A stretch of DNA of 34,798 nt from Chara braunii (GCA_003427395.1 BFEA01000027.1:671558-706355); one strand, 5' to 3'; positions 21,201-31,387 are shown, numbered from the stretch's first letter. Program-made: numbers and translations. Notes: a model not told the origin generated them from the letters alone.

Positions 21201-24200
21201 GCCTTATATGAGTCTGTCGAACGCCATGTTTTGTTCCTTAACCTCCCCCTACCTCTTCCTCCGTGCCTTGCCCTCAACTGCTTCGGCCTCCTCAACGCCG
21301 TTCGCACATCCGCCAACAACCCGCCCTGTCGGCCTCCATTCTATCCCATGTTGGCGCCTTTTCTATCCTGCATGCGTGAGCTTCTTTCTTTCTACCTTCC
21401 TGCCGGCCCGGTTCTCTCTGCTGCTTCTGCCTCCTCCTCAACGCCGTCTGCCCCTCCCCCAACAACCCGCCTTGTCGGCCTCCATTCCATATCATTTTGG
21501 CGCCTTTTCTATCCTGCTCGTGCGAGCCTCTTTCATTCCACCTTCCTGCCGGCCCGGTTCTGCTTATTTTTTCGTGCTCCGTGTCCTCATGGCGCCTGCC
21601 ATGTGCTGGTGATGTTTGGAACTGCGCGCACGCACGCGCGCACGGGAAATACGTATGTGCTGTTGCGAGAGGAGGCGATTATGCCGGATTCAGTGTGAGC
21701 GATGTGAAGACTGGTGTCGGTGGTGGTGCTAGACTTAGTGTGAGAGATGTGAAGGTCGACGTGAGGATTCGTGGTCGGTGCAGCAGTAGGTTGTTCGTTT
21801 GCAGGGAAGTCTCGCTTTGTCTGAAAGTTGTGCGTAGTCGGGTATCCTCTTCTTTTCTTCCCGTTCAAGGAGCGCGAGGGTTTTGTGCGCGGCTATTCTG
21901 TCCGGGTAGACCACCAGATCTTGCCTAGTGACACTGGGATGAGGAGGCTGAATGAGGCCAACGATCTTGTGCTAGACATCGATGATTTTGATGGCGGAGT
22001 CAGTGAGGAGGTCTGTTGCGCAACATCCGGGAGGTCATGGCATTGTAGGACGACAAGATAGAACTACGTAATGCTCTTTTTATGCACGCGTTATCATTTT
22101 ACGTTTCTAGATCCCTAGCTGTTTTGCCGCTCTCGCTCGTCCCTCTTGACCCGGTCATATCCACGATCTTGTCCCTGACGTTGTGGATCTAGTGCATGAG
22201 ATAGTCGTTCAACGGCTGACAGAACATCGGTGCAATCCTTAAACTCTATGACATCTTGCGGTATGTTGGGCCAGCACTTATCCATCGGATTCTTTAGGAC
22301 TTGAACTCCTGACCTGTTCTTTACATGTGTGCACCAGTCAGGCACCTTGGCTGGGTATCGATGCCGAACCGTGCGCACGAAACGAAAGATTCAGTGCACG
22401 CTTTTCCTGTGAAACCGGCAGTTCCGCAGTTGAACAGAAGAATGAACTTTTTCTTTCATCTCTTCCTGTATTGTCTTGTGGGATATGAAAGATTGAGTTC
22501 TTTCATCGCTTTTTCAGACATGTTTTTTGAGCTCTTAGCGAATGTGTGCTCGAGAATGCCGATGTTTGCATCGAGAATGCAGATGAAAGCCCTGTTCTTC
22601 CTCTCTGTTTATATCTTGGGAGTGAAGGGATTGGCGGAGATGTTTGAGTTGTCTGCCTTTTACGCATCAGTCGGTGATACTGGCGTTCGATATTTTCGTC
22701 GTTGTGAGCGTTTGCCCGGACTACATTTTGGTGTTTTTCAGTGTTTAGTGTTTCTTTTCTGTGCGTGTTTTGTGGTGAGTGCTTTGTTTGGTGATGGTCT
22801 GTGTTGTGACATGCGTTTGTAATACTTTGTATGTGTGCGTGTACGCGTGGGAATTATCACACAGCCCGGACGACACTCCTTGGGATGGAGGTACCTTCAA
22901 GCTGACGCTGCAATTCACTGAAGATTATCCGAACAAGGCTCCCACTGTGCGCTTTGTCTCGAAAATGTTTCATCCAAATAGTGAGTGATCTCTGCCATAC
23001 ATCTTCACTTAGTTTCTCTTAGCGTAAACACCAATCGTTGCATCTGTTTGCACCTGTCTGTGAACTGGGGAGAACGGAAAGGCAGACGTAAACGCTATGA
23101 ACTAAGTCAGAACTATGTTATTCGCCTGATTCTATCAGGATTCAGAACTATGTTATTCGCCTGATTCTATCAGGATTGGATTGGAACTCTTAATCTGTTT
23201 ACATAATCACGTCAGTTCAGGTTTCTAAGGGCGCGAACTGTAAGCATAATCACGTCCGCGTTGCCGCTATCGTTTGGGTGGCGACAGCAGTGTGGGGATC
23301 CTCTCTGCAGCGGTAGTGAAACGGTGTTGCTCATGCAGATGCAGACATCTCTGAGAAGGGTGTGTGATCAAACAAATGATCGCAAGGGTTGCTACTCTCG
23401 GCAGCTATCCAAGCCCAATTGTTTTTGTGAATCTTATGACATGAAAAAGCCACCAGTATGTTTGCCTGGTATTTTGCTCTGACGGGCGGGTTGGCAGGCT
23501 GCGTCCTTGGCGCCTTGTCCTACCGAACGGTAGAAGCCACCAGTATGTTTCCCTGCTGTTTTGCTCGGACGGGCGGGTTGGCAGGCTGCGTCCTTGGGGC
23601 CTTGTCCTACCGAAAGGGAAAGGCTGGTGCGCGTGCGCCGGCTTGGCGAAACTGGGTGCGCGGGATTGGAAAAAAGAGGCTCTCAGATGTAGTTAAACGT
23701 TAAACCACAAGTACTTGGCCCAGCTATTGGCCGCGGGAAAGAACAGAGTAGAAACGTTTCTAGTCGGATGAATGTGGGCGCTCCTGTAGTGGCCCGTACG
23801 TTTCCTAAAAATGTGCGGGTTGGCAGGCTGCGTCCTTGGGGCCTTGTCCTACCGAGTGCGCCGGCTTGGCAAAACTGGGTGCGCGGGATTGGAAAAAAGA
23901 GGCTCAGAAGTAGTTAAAACGTTAAAAGCTTTTGCCCTCCAGTTTGGACCTTAAAAATGTTGCAGCATCTCTGAGCTGCAGCAGAGCCATTCGTTTCTGT
24001 AGGAGAGGCGAAAATGTGGAGTGTGTATTTCAGTGATGGTCACTATTATATCAGGGTGAAACCAGTGATGCGGTGTGCGCGGGATTGGGAAAAAAAAGGC
24101 TCGGATGCCCCCCGTTTGGACCTTGGAAATGTTGCGGCATCTCTGAGCTGTTAGGATGTGCAGTTGAGCCATTTGTTTCTGTACGGGAGGCGGAAATGTT

Positions 24201-26137
24201 GCACTTCTGGATGGCTGTATTATCTGGGTAAAACCATTGATGGGGCTTTGAATAGTGGCTTTGTGGCTTGCCTGCATTTTTCTCTGTTATTTGTTGAATT
24301 GGCTGCTTCTGGCAGATTAATCGGGATATGCAGCCTTTATGAACCTATCCCCGTCAGCAGTTTCTCCTCTTCTCTATGTGTGAGCTATCGCCTTTTCTAC
24401 GTACACGTTGTTAATTGAGGAGACCTGAAGGCTGTTTTAAACGACAAGCCCTCGCTACTGCGAAAGTCTTCAGGTCTTTCGTAGTGATACAAGAAGGTGG
24501 ACAGAGGCCTGGCAGATGGGAAAGGGCCCGCAAAATGGGCCCGCAAAATGATATCTGAGCCTCTGTAAAAAAGCAGCAAATGAATGGTCCTGAATGTTTC
24601 TCGACTTTCTGTCGGAAAATACTGAAGCTGCCTCTTCGTATCCTAGAAAATGGCTGTTATCTGAGCCTCTGTAGTAAAGCAGCAAATATTCCTGAATGTT
24701 TCTCGACTTTCTGTCGTAAAATACTGAAGCTGCCTCTTCCTATCCTAGAAAATGGCTGTTGGTTTGGGCGGGTCAGGTCCAGTGTAATGGTGATTTAACG
24801 AAGGTGACACAGTTCTGTGGAGTAGGGAATGTGACGCGTTTTGTAGTTCGTTTTGTACCACCCGTACAACAGCATCAACGCTGCCTATCCTCTCCTTATG
24901 CTGGCCCTACGGTGCCAAACCTTCTTGACGCCGGCACAAGTTGAGCAGACGAATTTTCTTTGTCTTTTCCATTTTGCATGACATGGAGGGGGGGATAAGA
25001 ACTGAGTGAATGTTTGTTTTGCAGAATTGAAGAGTCAAGATAGTGTGCGCTCTTTCTGTGGTGTTTGGTGGTTGGATGTTGGTGTGCAGTTTATGCGGAT
25101 GGCGGCATTTGTTTGGATATACTGCAGAACCAGTGGAGTCCAATTTATGATGTTTCTGCAATCTTGACCTCTATTCAGGTGAGTGTCAGGATCTGTCTCT
25201 CTCCCAGTGGTATGATTGTGCGTTGTCGACATGGGTCTGCATCCGTTTGAAGGGGGGTGGCATGAGTTGGGAGGAGGGCAGGGTCCAATGGAAAGAGAGG
25301 ACGTGGGAGGGTGACAGAAAACAGGCAAAGTAAGAGTGCGAAGGGATTGGGAGACGGATACATGGAGAGCGAGATATAACTAACTGTCTGCTGTCTACCT
25401 CTCTTGTCTATCTAGGGTGGGTTACCGTCCTTGGTGTTCAACTTATCGTGTTTCCACATGATTGATTGATGAGGTGGCTCTTTGGAATGTTGATCAAGCC
25501 GGATTAAGTCGGATCTCTGGTTGATGTTTGAATGCCAGCTCTTTAACCTTTCGCTGGAGCTCTGCTGCTTAATTGTTCTTGTAGTACAGTTTGGGTCTCC
25601 TTGGCATTGTGGAGGGGACTAACTGTTTGAATGCCTGCTCTTTAACCTTTTGCTGGAGCTCTGCTGCTTAAGTGTTCTTGTAGTACAGTTTGGGTCTCCT
25701 TGGCGTTCTGGAGGGGACTGACTGGTTATGATGGCCGAGATGCAGGTTTGTAATGCTGAATGTGTTATGGACGAGGAGCGCAGCAGTTTGTTAGTTGGAA
25801 CGCAATGCAGTTTTAGAGATGTCGGGGTCGTCCTTATCAATCAACCAAGTCAAAAGAAAGGGGGGCAAAGAGGGAGGGTGTGAGGATTGGCCTCATTTCC
25901 GGTAGTCAGGATGATATTTGACGAGTTGGTTATGGTGGTATTGTTGGTAATTGTCCTGTGTGCTGTTTGTGATCGTGCATGGCTGTGGTTGCGCTTTGAC
26001 AGTCCCTCCTCTGCGATCCGAATCCAAATTCACCGGCAAACTCCGAGGCAGCTCGTCTATACAGTGAGAACAGGCGTGAGTACAACAGGCGCGTAAGGGA
26101 GATCGTGGAGCAGAGCTGGTCGGTAGATGGAAGTTGA
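18096..26137 (+). CDS. UBC2: UBC2/RAD6-type ubiquitin-conjugating enzyme E2, four coding exons
   Basis: Complete E2 enzyme gene of the RAD6 family. With E3 partners, these nuclear and cytosolic enzymes monoubiquitinate histone H2B (Bre1/HUB type) and PCNA (Rad18 type) and act in N-degron turnover. Coding exons 18096-18220, 22865-22980, 25090-25178 and 26003-26137 join without a frame break to 154 residues (Arabidopsis UBC1/2 have 152). The N-terminus [17 protein letters not shown] is the RAD6 signature. HPN lies at 78-80, the catalytic cysteine is C88 ([10 protein letters not shown]), and S120-P121 matches the known CDK site of human UBE2A. The C-terminus is the short SWSVDGS, without the acidic tail of yeast Rad6. 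Intron phases are 2, 1 and 0; introns are 4644, 2109 and 824 bases, all GT-AG. The introns are packed with tandem repeats. No residue needed for activity is missing, so the gene is probably functional. Confidence 0.96.
19597..19741. repeat. 62-bp tandem repeat, about 2.3 copies
   Basis: Units start with CGCCTCT at 19597, 19659 and 19721; each full unit continues with CCCCTGC and ends with CGAGTGT. It lies in the pyrimidine-rich part of UBC2 intron 1. Confidence 0.85.
20643..20738. repeat. 48-bp tandem duplication
   Basis: Copies start CTACCGTTCC at 20643 and 20691 and share CTGTAACGATATCTC. It lies in UBC2 intron 1. Confidence 0.8.
21281..21570. repeat. 146-bp tandem duplication
   Basis: CTCAACGCCG occurs at 21291 and 21437 and TGCCGGCCCG at 21401 and 21547, both 146 apart. 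The intervening CCAACAACCCGCC...GGCGCCTTTTCTATCCTGC is shared with few changes. It is at the 3' end of the pyrimidine-rich block of intron 1. Confidence 0.88.
21600..22864 (+). other. 3' part of UBC2 intron 1
   Basis: Composition returns to mixed sequence. GCGC/CGCA alternating runs lie at about 21623-21641. A 165-codon frame (22325-22822) has no recognised domain and ends 42 bases before the acceptor; it is regarded as intronic. Confidence 0.5.
22865..22980 (+). CDS. UBC2: UBC2 coding exon 2
   Basis: 116 bases follow the acceptor TTATCACACAG and encode [17 protein letters not shown] to FHPN (residues 43-80), then the first base of I81. Donor A|GTGAGTG. The exon carries the HPN motif. Confidence 0.95.
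23107..23176. repeat. Perfect 35-bp tandem duplication
   Basis: Copies 23107-23141 and 23142-23176 are identical (start TCAGAACTATG, end TATCAGGAT). It lies in UBC2 intron 2. Identity implies a recent event or an assembly duplication. Confidence 0.95.
23447..24200. repeat. Composite repeat block in UBC2 intron 2
   Basis: An 87-bp duplication starts at 23447 and 23534 (AAGCCACCAGTATGTTT...GGCGGGTTGGCAGGCTGC). Its second half plus the next 110 bases recurs at about 23813-23935 (GTTGGCAGGCTGC..., GCGCGGGATTGG). GCGCGGGATTGG reappears near 24077. A 172-bp spaced pair GTTTGGACCTT...GCATCTCTGAGCT lies at 23942 and 24114. Successive overlapping duplications best explain the pattern. Confidence 0.8.
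24553..24759. repeat. 106-bp tandem duplication
   Basis: Copies begin ATCTGAGCCTCTGTA at 24553 and 24659 and end CCTAGAAAATGGCTGTT. They differ by a short indel (the first copy has GAATGG where the second has ATT) and a few substitutions. GGGCCCGCAAAAT is also doubled just upstream, near 24525-24550. UBC2 intron 2. Confidence 0.9.
25090..25178 (+). CDS. UBC2: UBC2 coding exon 3 (active site)
   Basis: 89 bases follow the acceptor GGTGTGCAG and complete I81 through Q110: [15 protein letters not shown] and on to LTSIQ. It contains catalytic C88. Donor CAG|GTGAGTG, phase 0. Confidence 0.95.
25525..25722. repeat. 99-bp tandem duplication
   Basis: Copies begin TGTTTGAATGCC at 25525 and 25624 and run to GGAGGGGACT with a handful of mismatches. 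It lies in UBC2 intron 3, 280 bases before exon 4. Confidence 0.92.
26003..26137 (+). CDS. UBC2: UBC2 coding exon 4 and stop
   Basis: 135 bases follow the acceptor GCTTTGACAG, encoding [18 protein letters not shown] to SWSVDGS and TGA (26135-26137). Plant-type DPNPN replaces the animal EPNPN. The 3' UTR follows; its end was not identified. Confidence 0.95.
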   Translation, partial: SLLCDPNPNSPANSEAARLYSENRREYNRRVREIVEQSWSVDGS

Positions 26138-27029
26138 GGGCGTGCTCGGGCGAGGTGCAGGGGCTTAAGGCAGCGGATGCTTTCTTGAGGGAGGTTGACA
26201 TTGTACAGGCAGAGCAGTGAAGCATGAGCTCTTGTTTGTTTTCTTCAGGGTTGTAGTAGATTGTTTGCCTGAAAAGGGGAGTGTGGGGGAATATTAGAAC
26301 AGAACAGGTATGAACATCCATTCCTATCAGTCTCTCTGTTTGATGAGGAGTGGATAGCGTGGGCGAAGACAGCTGATGTCAACGTTTAGTTTTCCTCCCT
26401 ATGCATGCCTGGTTGTATGTATGGGTTCTTGTGAGCGTGGAGGATACAGTGGCGTCTCGCGAGGAGGATGGGAATGTGGTTGTATGTTGTCTGCTTATTA
26501 CAAACGGCTACTCAGACGCATGTCGAGCTTAGTCTTTTCCTGTCGTCTCTCTTATGGCAATTTGGGGGTTCGTCTGTTTCTACCATTCTGTACCCCCCCC
26601 CTCATCTAGATGTGTATAAGAGACAGCCCTCCCTCCCCCCTCCCCCCCCCGGTGCTCGCTTTCAATGCCCTATGGCAGGGAGACATGGATGATAGGTGTC
26701 AAGGTTCTGTTGTCGAGTGTGACAATATGGTCAAGAGTGCGGTGGTGTACTGTCTCTGCCTGCCAGTGTCGACAGGTTTGGGTGGGTCCTTATCAGCCTT
26801 GATATGGGGAAGGGCTGCATCAGGAAAATGCGAAAGCCTAATCATTGGCTGGCTATAGGGGTGGCCAGCTCCTGTTACAGGCTGGGCTTTTCTTTGTTAG
26901 ATTGAAAGGCACAGTCTGGTGGGATTGTGCTGCTGACCGATGTTGGACTTCATGGGAGCTTTTAGAACTCTTGTGGTGAGCTTCACGAAAAATCCAAGGA
27001 GGTCACAAGAATGAGGACACATCCTCGGA
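26138..27029. other. UBC2 3' flank, no further gene seen
   Basis: The sequence after the UBC2 stop should contain its 3' UTR; no clear AATAAA signal was located. No domain-bearing ORF occurs. The adapter at 26608 means bases to its right may not be truly adjacent to UBC2. Confidence 0.5.
26608..26626 (+). other. Nextera/Tn5 mosaic-end sequence (assembly contaminant)
   Basis: AGATGTGTATAAGAGACAG is an exact 19-base match to the Tn5 mosaic end used in Nextera libraries. It is preceded by CATCT, which is what remains if the opposite half of the mate-pair junction adapter were trimmed. Translations across it give the peptides LDVYKRQ and MCIRDS, known signatures of this contamination. C-runs border it on both sides. 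The join between left and right sequence here should not be trusted. Confidence 0.93.
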
Positions 27030-27104
27030 TGGATTCGACTTTATCGCGGGTCTGTGGATTCGACTTTATCGCAGGTCTGTGGATTCGACTTTATCGCAGG
27101 TCTG
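27030..27104. repeat. 25-bp tandem repeat, three copies
   Basis: Units at 27030, 27055 and 27080 start TGGATTCGACTTTATCGC. The second and third are identical; the first differs by one base (GGG/AGG). Confidence 0.95.
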
Positions 27105-27139
27105 ACCTACTTGTATTTGTAGTCTGCAATGGGGATTTT

Positions 27140-28065
27140 GTTTGGTTCATTTTTGGGTCTCATAGACAAGGTTTATGACATTCTCTCCATGTCGGTATGT
27201 CTTTCTTTCTTTCTTTTTTTCTTTTTGCCTCTCTAAAATTGCGGCCTGGAGGTTTGTTCTTGAAGCATGTCCGTGCTTCCTTCCCAGGTCAGAAATGAAA
27301 TGCGCTTGGTCCAATGCTGCTTAGTCCTTGGTCTCTTTTGGTTGGGGTTTGGTTCCATTGGAAGGTTCACAATCAATCATGCCTCAGAATCTGATTGTGG
27401 TAACAATAGATATGATGTCTTTGGCACTAGGAATAAGAGACTGCTGATTCTGCTTGGTTCAACTTTGGGTCGTATGGATTAAGTTCATGATGATATTCTC
27501 TCCAAAGTCTCGTGTGTTGTTTTTGTAAGTTTCTCTCCTTTCTTTCGTTCTTTCGTTCTTTCTTTTGTTGTTAATTTCTTTCTTTCTTTCTTTCTTTCTG
27601 TCTGTCTTTCTTTCTTTCTTTCTCACTGTTCTAGAAAAGCAGCATGGAGGTTCGTTGTTGAAACTCGTCTATGTGTTTAGAGCCGACCTTGTCCGCGTGA
27701 CCTTGTTCTTTCTGAGTGTTCTGCAGGCGCAGCCCCTACCTTGTTATTATCGAAACGCTTTGTTCCTGACCCTCGTTTGGTTCTATGAGAAGGGTGGCAA
27801 TCATGTCTTACAGTCTTTAGAGTCTGAGGGCGTCGCCGATGGGACACGAAACGAAGAATGAAAGGCGTGCATCTTCCTGCAGAAAATGGCCAGGTTCGTC
27901 GATTTGCTATAAATAGTAACGAGTGTATTTTGCCACCTTTCGTGGGCAGATGCACTCGTTTTGTTTTCGTTTTGTGTGCCGTGTGGCGAGACCCTGAGTG
28001 TGGTAACAATCAGGATGTCTTGGGCACCCGTAAAAAGAAACTGACCTGTGGGCAGGTTGGATAGT
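27140..28065. repeat. Diverged duplicated blocks with CTTT tracts
   Basis: TTGGTTCA...TTTGGGTC...ATTCTCTCC is found near 27142 and 27454. GGAGGTT(T/C)GTT(C/G)TTGAA is found near 27246 and 27645. GTGGTAACAAT...GATGTCTT(T/G)GGCAC is found near 27396 and 28000. CTTT-rich tracts (27200-27232; 27537-27632) sit in corresponding places in two blocks. The pattern suggests old duplications of a unit of some 300-400 bases, since altered by indels. No gene is seen. Confidence 0.6.
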
Positions 28066-28445
28066 TGGTGGGATGTTTTTGTTGTTCTTGTTCGCAGCAT
28101 CTGTCTTGCTGTCACGAGTCGTTCGGGTTTGACAATGGACGTCTCTCATGACACTGACATCAGACATGTGGGTGGGCAATGATTAGGCTATGTGCTTGGT
28201 TGCACAGGAGGTTGAGGATGAGTTGTTATCTATAATAATGGGATGATAAGGATTTCTTGCAATATGCCAACTTCCCATAATGTTGTCTGTTTGTGTGTCA
28301 CCTGATGTAACTATGTTCAGCAAGGAGAAACTGCATGTGTCTCGATGTAAATGAAAAAAACGAGAAGACAAGTAAAGAAAAGGAAAGGAAATGTCCCCAG
28401 CCAGTTCATTGGGTGTGTTTTGCACTTGCCCTGAAATGATTCTGT

Positions 28446-28590
28446 GGTGGCTGATGTAATCGGGCTTCTTCCTGAAATAAGGTGGCTGATATAATCGGCT
28501 GATATAGTCGGGCTTCTTCCTGAAATATGGTGACTGATGTAATCGGGCTTCTTCCTGAAATAAGGTGGCTGATGTAATCGGGTTTTTTCT
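28446..28590. repeat. 35-bp tandem repeat, four copies
   Basis: Units starting GGTG(G/A)CTGAT lie at 28446, 28481, 28529 and 28564, followed by AATCGGGCTTCTTCCTGAAATA. The second unit is longer because CGGCTGATAT is duplicated inside it. Confidence 0.9.
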
Positions 28591-28712
28591 TTCGTGGCCA
28601 GAACTCTATTAGGGTGAAGTTTGTGTTACTTCTGCTCTCTGGAAACTGACTCTCTTCGCCCTGATGATTTCTGTGTCTGAGTGGAAACTGTGCCAAAGCT
28701 GTCGGACTGGTA

Positions 28713-28885
28713 TTTAGTGGAAATACAGGTCTTTCTAGTGGGCCGGTGGTGCACTTGCGGATGCCTATTCATTTAGTTGAAATACAGGTCTTCCATTCCG
28801 CTACAGGTCTTTCAAGTGGGCCGGTGGCCACTTGCAGATGCCTATTCATTTAGTAGTGGAAATGGAGGTCTTCCAAGTGGGTCTA
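28713..28885. repeat. Irregular tandem repeat, units 59-77 bp
   Basis: TTTAGT followed by GGAAAT(A/G)(C/G)AGGTCTT begins at 28713, 28772 and 28849. The first two units share AGTGGGCCGGTGG and GATGCCTATTCAT. The middle unit has an extra internal TACAGGTCTT copy. Confidence 0.8.
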
Positions 28886-29635
28886 CCAGCTTGAAAGGTG
28901 GTGGTGGTTTAACAGAACGGCATTCCCATCTTGATTAGTCACACATCCTGTCTTCTGTGAGTGTCCCCAGCAATCATCCACTTGCCCTGTTCCCACTATG
29001 TTCCTTATAGCCATCCTCTTCCCCCTACTGTTGTGTGCCTGTAACTAGTCCATTTTGCGGGGGGAGGAAGAGCAGCTGTGCATGGGTTGGGAGAGAGGTA
29101 GGTGGAAGGGAGTGGATGGGGAGTTGAAGGCGAGGGAGGCCTGTGCGTGGTTTGGGAGAGAGGATGAATGGGGGGTGGGTGAAGAGGGAGGTAAAGAGAA
29201 GCAGGTGGGTGGATCGTACGTCCAGGTGTGTGCTCGTTCTCTCCATTTGTTCTCCAGGCTAGATGATTCTGAGGACCGCTTTTCTTCCTGGAATTTGTTT
29301 GTGCTTCGCGTCCTGGGTCTTCTCCTCCGGTTGAGTTGTTCATCCTCTGTCTTTTCGTCTTGTTCCCCTTAGTTGGTTCCCCTGTGGCAACAGTATTGGA
29401 CTTTACGAAATCAGCAATGTGGCTCCGTGCCTGCAGGTCAGACTAGTACAGCCTTCTTATAGGACCTTACCTGCTAAGCCGCCATCTGGATTTCATGCCT
29501 GGTGGTGGTTTCAAATAGGTTGCTGTCACCGGCTGTCCACTGCGACGTGTCGTGTATTGCTCGAAATAAACCAGGGGAACTGTCTCCCAGGTGCCACCCT
29601 CCAAGCTGGTCCCTACTGTAACCAAATTTGGGACA
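28886..29635. other. No gene recognised; G-rich segment
   Basis: A GGGAGG/GGTGGG-rich stretch lies at about 29055-29205. A 92-codon plus frame (29419-29697) has no recognised domain. Confidence 0.45.
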
Positions 29636-30002
29636 CCGACGGGTATGTTCGGCGACAGTGCTCAACGGTTGCCCTCGTGGGAGGGGAGAAGTGGTAGGTG
29701 GGGGTGAGGCTATCCGTTGGCCAAGCTGGGAGACTATGCCCAACGGTTGCTCTGGTAGGTGGGGGTAAGGCTCTCCGCCGGGTATGCTTGGAGACTGTGT
29801 TCACTGGTTGCCCTCGTGGGAGGGGGGCGTGAGGCTCTCCGTTAGGCATGCTAGGAGATGTTGCTCAACGGTTGCTGTTCTCGTGGGAGCGGGGAACTGG
29901 TAGGTGGGGATGAGGCTCTACGTTGGGCATGCTAGGAGACGGTGCTCAACGGTTGCTCTCTCGCGGGAGGGGATAACTGGTAGGCGGGGGAGAGGCTCTG
30001 CT
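29636..30002. repeat. VNTR of five units, 61-81 bp
   Basis: The core CAACGGTTGC (one unit CACTGGTTGC) is at 29663, 29741, 29802, 29866 and 29947. Between cores, units share GTGGGAGGGG, GGTAGGTGGGG, GAGGCTCT and GGCATGCTAGGAGA, with internal deletions accounting for length differences. G-runs make the plus strand a possible G-quadruplex former. Confidence 0.9.
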
Positions 30003-31044
30003 GGCAATCCCGTCTGGAGTCGGGAGGGCATCTGCACACAATTTGTCACCGCAAAGCCTTGTGCAAGGTTGGCATCAGATGGGTGTGGTGTATCTTGACC
30101 CGGTAATGTTTTTCAAATCCTTCTTTTTCTTTTCTTTTTTCCTTCAAAACAACCCTTTTTTTTTTCTTTTTTTTTTTTAATACCAAAACAACCCTCTTCA
30201 GTGCGTTTCCAAATCCTGTCACTGGAGGGGACTCTTTTCGCGGTCCGTCCTTTGCAACTTGGCCGGTAGGGAGTATCTTGTGGCAGGTTTTATGTCCCTC
30301 CTTCACCGTGTGGACAGATTCAGCAGCTTGTTCTTCATCTCTTCAGCCAGCTCCATGGCCATGGGTAAAAAGAGACAGCATATTGGTGTTATCTATTGTG
30401 TAAACCAAAACCACTTGTTGTCAGAATCCCCCACTACTGTTACATTCACTGGCCGGGACCGGTGACTCGTCCGATCTAATTGTTCACTTCCGCTGAGTCG
30501 GCTGAGTGAGCTGAGGCCATGAGGTTCCTGGTGGTTGGGGTTCGCAGGTTAAGTTTTGCGTACTCATATTGGCAAGCCACCAGCTGTTACACTGTTATAG
30601 GGAAGCAGTATTTTCCTGTATAAGCCCCACCACTCAGTTTTCACGATTTTTATCATCGGTCCTGTCGTTAGTTGCCGAGGGCAGGCTATCGTGATGGCGT
30701 CCTTAATCTGCAGGAGGGGAGGAGGGGAGGTTGGGAGGTTGTCCCTCCCCTCCTTTGGATCCCTAGTCGCAAAGAACCAACCCTTTCCCACCCACTTCAA
30801 CCAACGTGGAGTGATGGGGCCGTCCCCTCGTCATCTCGTATGGACGGTTTGCTGGACAGTGGCTGTGCCCAGCCATTTTGGTCTGGTAGCCCTGAGCCTC
30901 CGAATTTTTTTGGACCGGTTTGTTTTCTGTTCTGATGTTTTTTTTGGCGCGGTAGTGGTGGTTTGATGGTGGAGGCAAATTTTTTATTTTATTTTTTGTT
31001 TCCATTTGCAGCCATAGCGGGATGGGAGGTTCGGCCAGGGCAGA
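30003..31044. other. No gene recognised; T-rich tracts
   Basis: A T-rich tract interrupted by C lies at about 30118-30180, and another T/A-rich run at 30978-31001. ORFs here are short and lack domains. Confidence 0.5.
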
Positions 31045-31116
31045 TCTCTGGCCAGATCTTGTGGTGGTCCTGTTCTGAGGTCTCTGGCCAGATCTTGTGG
31101 TGGTCCTGTCCTGAGG
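31045..31116. repeat. 36-bp tandem duplication
   Basis: Copies 31045-31080 and 31081-31116 start TCTCTGGCCAGATC and differ at one position (TGTT versus TGTC). Confidence 0.95.
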
Positions 31117-31299
31117 GCTGGACGTTCCTGAGATAGTAGACCTCTGGTGGCTTGTGAGCCATTCAAATTAGTGGACAGGCGTGTTAGAGGGGCAGGCAGA
31201 ATGTTTGCCTGTTGGCATAAGGACCAGTGGTGGCTAGTGAGGCATTAAATGTGTCAACCAGCTTGGTGGGGGGGGGATGTGAATGGGGGGAAACAGGAG

Positions 31300-31387
31300 G
31301 CACGAGTCAAGATATTTGTATGTCTGCACGAGGTGCTCAACGGGCACGAGGCAAGATATTTGTATGTCTGCACAAAGTGCTCGAAGG
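31300..31387. repeat. 44-bp tandem duplication
   Basis: Copies start GCACGAG at 31300 and 31344 and share CAAGATATTTGTATGTCTGC. Confidence 0.9.

Larger units (their letters stand above)
18390..21600 (+). other. Pyrimidine-rich block of about 3.2 kb in UBC2 intron 1
   Basis: The transcribed strand-sense DNA is overwhelmingly C and T. In two 60-base lines counted by hand (from 18841 and 19681), 48 of 60 bases are pyrimidines. Stop codons are consequently rare, creating long Ser/Pro/Leu-rich frames (one of 594 codons, 19387-21171) and Arg/Glu/Gly-rich minus frames, none of which resembles a protein. Unlike a microsatellite, it has no fixed unit over most of its length, although local duplications are embedded. 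Confidence 0.85.

Noticed and set aside
22325-22822. 165-codon ORF in intron 1
   Set aside because: No domain was recognised, and it ends just before the UBC2 exon 2 acceptor; intron sequence is the simpler reading.
26468-26858. Two ORFs crossing 26608-26626
   Set aside because: Both are read through the Nextera adapter (LDVYKRQ and MCIRDS peptides) and are contamination products.
29636-30002. CRISPR-like array
   Set aside because: Repeats are not separated by unique spacers of fixed size; whole units are similar, which is a VNTR. The genome is eukaryotic.
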